A DNA stretch of 37,179 nt from Bacteroidota bacterium (GTDB taxonomy: Bacteria > Bacteroidota > Bacteroidia > Palsa-948): positions 1-37,179 of the forward strand of contig SCSP01000011.1 in assembly GCA_004297845.1 (NCBI GenBank), given 5' to 3'. Below are positions 24,463 through 30,013 of the stretch, piece by piece. Position 1 is the first letter of the stretch. Every line of letters begins with the position of its first letter. The notes below the pieces were generated by a model that ran no database searches, was not told the origin of the DNA, and saw nothing but the letters and a program-made list of their open reading frames with translations. Position numbers and translations under genes: made by a program.

Positions 24463-25389
24463 TTATACGGATGGTATCTGGTATAAAAGATCTGAATCAT
24501 ATTTCCGAATATTCTTCCCCTGCACCTTCCACCCTGAAGTTGCAGGTAATCTATGAAAATTTACAGTGAACACAGGAAGGGATGCATGGCTCACCACATC
24601 CTCAGCAATGCTTCCCTGAAAAAGATGCGACAGCCCGTTTTTGCCGTGTGTGCCTAGTGCGATCATATCCGCACCCAGAGCACCGGCACTTCGCCTGATG
24701 CCTTCCTCTTTTGAATCAGCGTAATATATGCTTGTGGAAAATTCGAATGCTTTGTTTCTGCCTCTGAATTTCTCAATCAGCTTTTCTGTTTGAGAGGATG
24801 TTTCAAAATTATTCAGCGTAATTATTTTTGCAAGAACCAACTTTGCCTTTAACAACTTTGCAATATGGCTGACAGCAGGCAGAATTTCCTCCGTTTCCTT
24901 CGAAAAATCGGCAGCAAACAGGATGGTGTCCAACTTCGGATTTTTCATGGCATGTTTCACGGAAAGAACCGGGATTCCCGCATTACGTACAATTTTCTCT
25001 GCATTGGTACCTATGAATTTCTCCTGCAACCCGTTCCTGCCATGGGTACCCATTACAATCATATCTATCTTATATTTTTGGGCGGCTTTAAGGATCATCT
25101 CAGGCACAGAACCCAGTTCAATTATTTCCTCCACATCCGCGCCTTTAAAAGTTTTACCATTTCGTATCTTACCCATTCTTGCTTTTGTCAATTGCATCAT
25201 TTCCATCATGAAATGGGTATCCATCCGCGTTTCTTTGTTACCGTTCGCACTCAGCGAAGGAGAGGGAATATCCAATACATGCAGCAAGTAGATGGTTGCA
25301 TCTGATTTTTCTGCCAGCAAGGCAGCATAACTATATGCCGCAGCAGAACAGTCTGAAAAATCCGTAGGAACTAAAATTGATTTGCTCAT
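24463..25389 (-). CDS. Universal stress protein, tandem UspA domains, both with ATP loops
   Basis: A 308-aa cytoplasmic protein with two Usp domains. Unlike the two rightward paralogues, both halves keep the nucleotide-binding loop: MGTHGRNGLQEKFIGTNAEK in the first and LGTHGKNGLSHLFQGSIAED in the second. It starts MSKSILVPTDFSDCSAAAYS and ends with a short tail after VFTVNFHRLP. It follows the 66-aa membrane protein by 20 bases and precedes the TerB-like gene by 21 bases, all under the divergent tandem operator at 25664-25697. Confidence 0.92.
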   Translation of the reverse strand: MSKSILVPTDFSDCSAAAYSYAALLAEKSDATIYLLHVLDIPSPSLSANGNKETRMDTHFMMEMMQLTKARMGKIRNGKTFKGADVEEIIELGSVPEMILKAAQKYKIDMIVMGTHGRNGLQEKFIGTNAEKIVRNAGIPVLSVKHAMKNPKLDTILFAADFSKETEEILPAVSHIAKLLKAKLVLAKIITLNNFETSSQTEKLIEKFRGRNKAFEFSTSIYYADSKEEGIRRSAGALGADMIALGTHGKNGLSHLFQGSIAEDVVSHASLPVFTVNFHRLPATSGWKVQGKNIRKYDSDLLYQIPSV

Positions 25390-25409
25390 AGTTGTTGTTT
25401 TTTTTGAAT

Positions 25410-25610
25410 TTATTCGCCATTATACATCCAGCCTATAAGTCCGCCTAACCCAAGCATTATTGCTCCTACAAGTCCGGCTTCAAAAAGGTGCCCGGTCGAA
25501 AAGCAATAAATGAGCGCTAAAAGATAGACCACCGCAGAAAGTCCTGCATACACACGAAGTCCCTGCCTGTCCATTTGACGTGCGAGGCTGTTCTGATTAT
25601 TTGTTTCCAT
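25410..25610 (-). CDS. Small two-helix membrane protein
   Basis: A 66-aa protein of unknown family. After a polar N-terminus (METNNQNSLARQMDRQGLRV) there are two hydrophobic segments, YAGLSAVVYLLALIYCF and FEAGLVGAIMLGLGGLIGWM, separated by a short loop, so a helical hairpin in the inner membrane is expected. It is the first gene of the leftward operon. The start codon lies 59.5 bp from the centre of the nearest CRP/FNR-type site, almost the same distance as the histidine kinase start on the other side. Being first in a regulated operon makes it a credible real gene in spite of its size. Confidence 0.7.
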   Translation of the reverse strand: METNNQNSLARQMDRQGLRVYAGLSAVVYLLALIYCFSTGHLFEAGLVGAIMLGLGGLIGWMYNGE

Positions 25611-25663
25611 AAGTAGCGGTTTTTTTTATATGTAAATATGTGGGTTGCTTTAAAAATATACGC

Positions 25664-25728
25664 TGATGATTGTCAGAAAAAGGCATGATATATATCATGG
25701 TGTACATGGATTTCATATTCGTTCTTTG
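25664..25728. promoter_or_regulatory. Shared tandem CRP/FNR-type operator between divergent operons
   Basis: Two sites, TGATGATTGTCA at 25664-25675 and TGATATATATCA at 25686-25697, start 22 bp apart. The second lies within a perfect 16-bp palindrome at 25684-25699. The centre of the left site is 59.5 bp from the 66-aa gene start and the centre of the right site is 58.5 bp from the kinase start, so one pair can serve both directions. GTTCTTTG at 25721-25728 is a possible rightward -7 element (TTTG exact, TA missing). Confidence 0.75.
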
Positions 25729-25749
25729 TAAGTTTTAGATATATAGAAA

Positions 25750-27003
25750 ATGAGTACCTTCGAGGTTAGCCAATCACAGGCAAAAAAAATGGACAGTAAA
25801 GAAGGTCTGGAAGCGCTCTTTGAGTTCGCCACGGAAGGTATATTGGTCACCAATCATACCGGAACGATTATAAAAACCAACCCCGCCACTGAACGAATGT
25901 TCGGTTATGGAAAAAACGAGTTGATTGGAAAAAAAGTAGAAGTTCTTGTTCCTGCCAGACATTCACATTCCCACGTAGCTCATCGTGATAAATACAACGG
26001 AAGTCCTCATGCCCGATCTATGGGAGCAGCTATGGACCTGTATGCAAAACGGCAGGATGGAAGCGAATTTCCGGTAGAGATAAGTTTAAGCCCATTCACT
26101 GCTTCAGACGGGCAATTCGTCATTGCATTTATCATTGACATTACGATACGCAAAAAAGCTGAAGAATCCGTTATACAACAGAAAAAAGAACTGGAACTGC
26201 TGAATACAGATCTGGAAAAACGAGTGAAAGAGCGCACCATGATACTGGAGGAAGCCATTTCGGAATTAAACCAGACAAAGGAAGAGCTGAATGATGCCCT
26301 GCAAAAAGAAAAAGAATTGAACGATCTCAAATCACGCTTTGTGTCCATGGCATCGCATGAATTCCGAACACCGCTTGCCACCATCCTTTCTTCGCTTTCA
26401 CTGGCTACTAAATATTCCGAAAAGGGCGACAAAGAAAACCAGGCTAAACACATAAACAGGATCAAGACTTCCATTGGAAACCTGACGGACATACTGAACG
26501 ATTTTCTCTCCATCAGCAAGTTTGAAGAAGGCAAGATATCCGCTTCTCCTGAAAAATTAAATATCAAGGAATTTGTATCAGAATTACTTAAAGAGGTTCA
26601 ATCCATAGTTAAGACCGGACAGAACCTTGATTACACCCATAGCGGATATGCAGAGACGGTTTCGGATAAAAAATTTCTGAGGCATATTTTATTGAACCTT
26701 CTTTCCAACGCCATTAAATTTTCTCCGGAAGGAAAGTCTATTGTGTTAAAGACCGAAGTAAACAAGTCGCATTTCATTTTTTCCGTGAAAGACAGCGGCA
26801 TCGGGATCTCGGAAGAGGACCAGAAGCACTTGTTCGAACGTTTTTTCAGGGCGCATAACGCTACCAACATACAAGGAACAGGGCTGGGATTGAATATTGT
26901 ATCCAAGTATGTGGAAATGCTGGATGGAACCATTGATTTTAAGAGCGCTCTTGCAAAAGGAACAACATTTACTATTCATCTGCCAACAGGAAATGGAAAC
27001 TGA
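25750..27003 (+). CDS. PAS-domain sensor histidine kinase (FixL-like architecture)
   Basis: A 417-aa kinase without membrane helices, so cytoplasmic. Residues ~18-135 are a PAS domain (ATEGILVTNHTGTIIKTNPA, then GYGKNELIGKKVEVLVPARH). Residues ~140-195 are a coiled coil. The HisKA domain has MASHEFRTPLATILSSLS with phospho-acceptor His203. The ATPase domain has LLNLLSNAIKFSPEG, KDSGIGISEED and GTGLGLNIVSKYVEM. The PAS segment HSHSHVAHRDKY puts a His where FixL has its haem ligand, but related non-haem PAS domains share this residue and the distal Arg position is Met here. Oxygen, redox or another small signal could be sensed. Its partner is almost certainly the response regulator 79 bases downstream. 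Confidence 0.9.
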   Translation: MSTFEVSQSQAKKMDSKEGLEALFEFATEGILVTNHTGTIIKTNPATERMFGYGKNELIGKKVEVLVPARHSHSHVAHRDKYNGSPHARSMGAAMDLYAKRQDGSEFPVEISLSPFTASDGQFVIAFIIDITIRKKAEESVIQQKKELELLNTDLEKRVKERTMILEEAISELNQTKEELNDALQKEKELNDLKSRFVSMASHEFRTPLATILSSLSLATKYSEKGDKENQAKHINRIKTSIGNLTDILNDFLSISKFEEGKISASPEKLNIKEFVSELLKEVQSIVKTGQNLDYTHSGYAETVSDKKFLRHILLNLLSNAIKFSPEGKSIVLKTEVNKSHFIFSVKDSGIGISEEDQKHLFERFFRAHNATNIQGTGLGLNIVSKYVEMLDGTIDFKSALAKGTTFTIHLPTGNGN

Positions 27004-27064
27004 TAAATATCATATTGGCTGCTGATAAAAATCAGGGCACCGTGAATATCATGCATTACTTTCG
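27001..27064 (+). promoter_or_regulatory. Tandem CRP/FNR-type operator of the response regulator gene
   Basis: TGATAAATATCA at 27001-27012 overlaps the stop codon of the kinase gene, and TGATAAAAATCA lies at 27023-27034, starts 22 bp apart. TACTTTCG at 27057-27064 matches five of six fixed bases of TAnnTTTG. A transcript start near 27070 would place the centre of the second site at about -41.5, the class II position of CRP/FNR activators. The gene encodes a CRP-type regulator, so autoregulation is likely. Confidence 0.75.
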
Positions 27065-27082
27065 AATAAATATCAGATACAA

Positions 27083-28147
27083 ATGAGCAAATCAATTCTT
27101 CTTATTGAGGACAACAAAGATATGCGCGAAAACACTTCCGAGATTCTGGAGTTGGCGCATTACAAGGTTCAAACGGCAAAAAACGGAAAAGAAGGAGTTG
27201 ACCTTGCCCAAAAGAGCAAGCCGGACCTTATCATCTGCGACATCATGATGCCGTTGCTTGATGGCTATGGCGTGCTTCACATGCTTTCAAAAAATAATGA
27301 AACCGCAGGCATTCCGTTCATCTTCCTCACTGCCAAAGCAGAGCGCAGCGATCTGCGAAAAGGAATGGAGATGGGCGCTGATGATTATTTGACCAAACCT
27401 TTTGACGACATTGAGCTGCTGAACGCGGTGGAAAGCCGGTTAAAAAAGTCGGACATGATGAAAAAGGAATTCTCCAAAAACATGGAAGGACTCAACGAGT
27501 TCATCACCAGCGCGAAAGGCATTGAAGACCTGAAAAAACTTTCACATGAACGCGATGTAAGGATATTTAAGAAAAAAGAAAATATTTATTCAGAGGATGG
27601 GTACCCGCGGGGAGTTTATTTTGTGGTGAAAGGAAAGGTGAAGACTTATAAAACACACGAACAGGGAAAAGAATTCATTACCGGACTTTTTAAAGAAGGG
27701 GATTTTTTCGGATACCTCGCTCTACTGGAAGAAGAGGGAAAATACACTGATTCCGCAATGACATTGGAGGATTCAGAAGTTTGTCTGATTCCCAAGGATG
27801 ATTTCTTTTCATTGGTATATAAAAATGCGGAGGTATCGCGCAAGTTCATCAAGATGCTTTCAGATAATCTGCAGGAAAAAGAAGACCATCTTATTAAGTT
27901 GGCATATAACTCGGTCAGAAAGCGTGTTGCCGAAGCGTTGGTTACGCTAAGCAACCGCTATAAAAAAGACGGGGAGCAGCAGTTCAGCATGAATATTTCG
28001 CGCGAGGATCTTGCCAATCTGGCCGGCACCGCCACCGAAACCACCATACGCACACTCAGCGATTTTAAAGAAGACGGGCTTGTTGACATCAAGGGGGGCA
28101 CCATTGCTGTAATGAATTACGACAAGCTTGCCCGAATGAAGAACTAG
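27083..28147 (+). CDS. Response regulator with CRP/FNR-type output domain
   Basis: A 354-aa transcription factor. Residues 1-125 are a receiver domain (ILLIEDNKDMREN, phospho-acceptor Asp53 in CDIMMPLLDG, FLTAKAER, TKPFDD). Residues ~150-270 are a cNMP-binding-fold beta roll. Residues ~275-354 are a CRP/FNR winged helix (SREDLANLAGTATETTIRTL). The cAMP pocket is not conserved: the Glu of CRP GELGLF is Tyr (GYLALL) and the Arg-Ser pair is lost, so phosphorylation is probably the switch, not cAMP. There is no Cys cluster for Fe-S. The recognition helix keeps Glu and, four residues on, Arg, as in FNR, which fits TGA half-sites. It is the likely binder of the four tandem operators in this cluster. 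Confidence 0.9.
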   Translation: MSKSILLIEDNKDMRENTSEILELAHYKVQTAKNGKEGVDLAQKSKPDLIICDIMMPLLDGYGVLHMLSKNNETAGIPFIFLTAKAERSDLRKGMEMGADDYLTKPFDDIELLNAVESRLKKSDMMKKEFSKNMEGLNEFITSAKGIEDLKKLSHERDVRIFKKKENIYSEDGYPRGVYFVVKGKVKTYKTHEQGKEFITGLFKEGDFFGYLALLEEEGKYTDSAMTLEDSEVCLIPKDDFFSLVYKNAEVSRKFIKMLSDNLQEKEDHLIKLAYNSVRKRVAEALVTLSNRYKKDGEQQFSMNISREDLANLAGTATETTIRTLSDFKEDGLVDIKGGTIAVMNYDKLARMKN

Positions 28148-28160
28148 CCTTCTTTCCAAC

Positions 28161-28225
28161 TGATTTCTATCACGTCCGTCTCTGACGACAGTCATTCCGG
28201 TGCTTGTGCGTTATGCGTACTCTTG
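28161..28225 (+). promoter_or_regulatory. Tandem CRP/FNR-type operator before the DoxX/USP operon
   Basis: TGATTTCTATCA at 28161-28172 and TGACGACAGTCA at 28183-28194 start 22 bp apart. TACTCTTG at 28218-28225 matches five of six fixed bases of TAnnTTTG and lies 35 bases after the start of the second site, nearly the same offset as at the response regulator gene (34). This position rules against the GTG at 28200 as the DoxX start and supports the ATG at 28242. Confidence 0.75.
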
Positions 28226-28241
28226 TCCTAAGATTTGCCGT

Positions 28242-28694
28242 ATGCACACTATTCTACATAACCACGAAATCGCGGGAGCGTTGATTGCCCGGGTATTTTT
28301 AGGGCTGCTGTTTTTTTTTCAGGGCTTTGATGCCGTATTTCGGGTGAAGATAAGCGGGGTACTTCAAACGATAGAAGATCCATTGTCGAGGATTGGATTA
28401 CCCCGGTTCTTTATTGTATCAGGAGCTTACTTTACTTCATACGTTGAATTAATCGGAGGTTTTTTTCTGATCATTGGCTTTGCAAAATATTATGCCATGT
28501 ATCTGTTGGGAATAGATCTGGTGATTGCTTCCATTGCATTCGGAATTGTGAAGCCCATGTGGGATATGCAATATGCTTTCCCGCGCCTTGCACTGCTGAT
28601 ATTCCTGCTGATGATCCCCTCACAGTGGGATGTAATATCCGTTGATTATGTATGGTCGATTATAAAATTCATTAAATCAATAACTCCGCAATGA
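28242..28694 (+). CDS. DoxX-family membrane protein
   Basis: A 150-aa inner-membrane protein of the DoxX family with four predicted helices: ALIARVFLGLLFFFQGFDAV (the family hallmark of helix 1), FTSYVELIGGFFLIIGFAKY, YLLGIDLVIASIAFGIV, and FPRLALLIFLLMIPSQWDVI. DoxX relatives act in quinone or thiosulfate redox chemistry and in stress complexes, but most have no proven role. An upstream in-frame GTG at 28200 would add 14 residues. I prefer ATG 28242 because the predicted promoter element lies at 28218-28225. The stop overlaps the following USP gene by 4 bases (ATGA). Confidence 0.8.
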   Translation: MHTILHNHEIAGALIARVFLGLLFFFQGFDAVFRVKISGVLQTIEDPLSRIGLPRFFIVSGAYFTSYVELIGGFFLIIGFAKYYAMYLLGIDLVIASIAFGIVKPMWDMQYAFPRLALLIFLLMIPSQWDVISVDYVWSIIKFIKSITPQ

Positions 28695-29515
28695 GAACCA
28701 TTCTTGTTCCCACAGATTATTCGGATGTTGCAAACAATGCATTGCAATACGCAGTTGAACTTGCAAAATTCAGCCGCGCGAAATTAGTTTTGATGCACGC
28801 GTATCAGGTGCCTGTTCCCACTGGGGAAGTGCCGGTCATGATGATCTCCCCGCAGGAACTTGAAAAAGAAAATCTGAAGAGGATCGAAAATCTTGAAAAG
28901 AAGTTCGCTGAAAAAACAAAAGGTGAAATCAAGATTGAATCATTGGTTCGTTCGGGGTTTGCCGTTGAAGAGATCATAGATGTAATTAAAGAAAAGAAAG
29001 CGGACCTGGTGGTGATGGGGGTTACAGGCGCTGGAAAAGTAAGTGAAGCGCTGATCGGCAGCCATACTTTCTCACTGATGAAGCAAACACAAATTCCGGT
29101 ATTAGTTGTTCCCAAAGACGCCCGCTTCAATGAAGTAAAAAAAATAGTTCTTGCTTATAATTATAATGAGGCGGTAAGTAAAACAGCAATTGATAAAATC
29201 AAAGGATTTGCCCGGCTTTTTAGTGCAAAAATTTTAGTGCTGGATGTAGAAAAACCCGTTGCAGTTCCCATGTACGAAAATATGGAGGCAGGCGAATCAT
29301 TAGAAAGATCATTAAAGGGTGTTGAGCATGTCCTGTTTTTTTCATCGTCAGAGGATATTGCGGATGGGATAAACACATTTGCCGATGACCATAAGTGCGA
29401 CTGGGTGGCAATGATTCCTCACAAGCATAACCTCCTTGATAAGTTGTTTCACAGGAGCAATACAAAAAAAATGGCATTTCATACCCATATTCCTTTACTA
29501 TCCATTCACGACTAA
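28691..29515 (+). CDS. Universal stress protein, tandem UspA domains
   Basis: A 274-aa cytoplasmic protein with two Usp domains. It starts MRTILVPTDYSDVANNALQY. The first domain keeps a nucleotide-binding loop in altered form, MGVTGAGKVSEALIGSHTFS, with Val in place of the usual Thr/His. The second domain, from about residue 145 (KKIVLAYNYNEAVSKTAIDK), has a non-glycine segment (MIPHKHNLLDKLFHRSNTKK) like the two rightward paralogues. It overlaps the DoxX gene by 4 bases and precedes a 135-aa gene by 11 bases. Confidence 0.9.
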   Translation: MRTILVPTDYSDVANNALQYAVELAKFSRAKLVLMHAYQVPVPTGEVPVMMISPQELEKENLKRIENLEKKFAEKTKGEIKIESLVRSGFAVEEIIDVIKEKKADLVVMGVTGAGKVSEALIGSHTFSLMKQTQIPVLVVPKDARFNEVKKIVLAYNYNEAVSKTAIDKIKGFARLFSAKILVLDVEKPVAVPMYENMEAGESLERSLKGVEHVLFFSSSEDIADGINTFADDHKCDWVAMIPHKHNLLDKLFHRSNTKKMAFHTHIPLLSIHD

Positions 29516-29526
29516 TAAAAACACTT

Positions 29527-29934
29527 ATGAAAATCCAGATCAATGACAAGAGAAAAATATTTGCGATTCAGGAAGAGTTCGGAAAGACATTCCCCTACCT
29601 GAAGATCGAGTTTTTCGCAAAGCCGCACCGCGTGGGCGGAGCTTCTTCAAAAAAGATCATGAAACACCCGTCAAAAACGCTGGGCGAATGCAGAACCATT
29701 CATAGCGATGGCATAATAACTATCACTTCCGGAATGACTGTAGCCGATCTTGAACAGAACTTTCGGGATATATACGGACTGTCCGTCCAGGTATTCAGAA
29801 AATCAGGACAGGCATGGCTCGAAACAACAGTAACAGACGGGTGGACATTAGAAAAACAAAACCAACAGGGAGAAATGTTATCCGATTTTTTATCTCAAAA
29901 AAAGTCTATTGAGGAAAACGAAGCTGCAGAATGA
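29527..29934 (+). CDS. Hypothetical 135-aa protein of the DoxX/USP operon
   Basis: I cannot name a family. The protein is soluble with no signal peptide. It looks like a mixed alpha/beta fold: FAIQEEFGKTFPYLKIEFFA as helix and strand, IITITSGMTVADLEQNFRDI as strand and helix, then LSVQVFRKSGQAWLETTVTD as strands, with an acidic tail. The pattern of a helix followed by an edge strand and a second helix resembles small ligand or subunit-binding domains, which is only an impression. It follows the USP gene by 11 bases and is the last gene of the operon. Recurring association with USPs would make it a useful marker of this regulon. Confidence 0.7.
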   Translation: MKIQINDKRKIFAIQEEFGKTFPYLKIEFFAKPHRVGGASSKKIMKHPSKTLGECRTIHSDGIITITSGMTVADLEQNFRDIYGLSVQVFRKSGQAWLETTVTDGWTLEKQNQQGEMLSDFLSQKKSIEENEAAE

Positions 29935-30013
29935 GTGTATGGTACTACAATTAGAATTTCCATTCTTGCTCCTGTTGATGTCATTGTTTTATTAACGGAA
30001 CAAATACAAAAAC

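Noticed and set aside
27043-27051. TGAATATCA as a third site before the response regulator gene
   Set aside because: Too short for the 12-bp pattern and not in 22-bp register with the other two sites.
28200-28241. GTG 28200 as the DoxX start
   Set aside because: It begins 5 bases after the second operator site and upstream of the proposed -7 element, so the transcript would not contain it.
29960-29980. Small AGAAT/ATTCT hairpin between the convergent genes as a terminator
   Set aside because: The stem is only 5 AT-rich pairs with no following T-run, so it is not convincing as a terminator for either strand.
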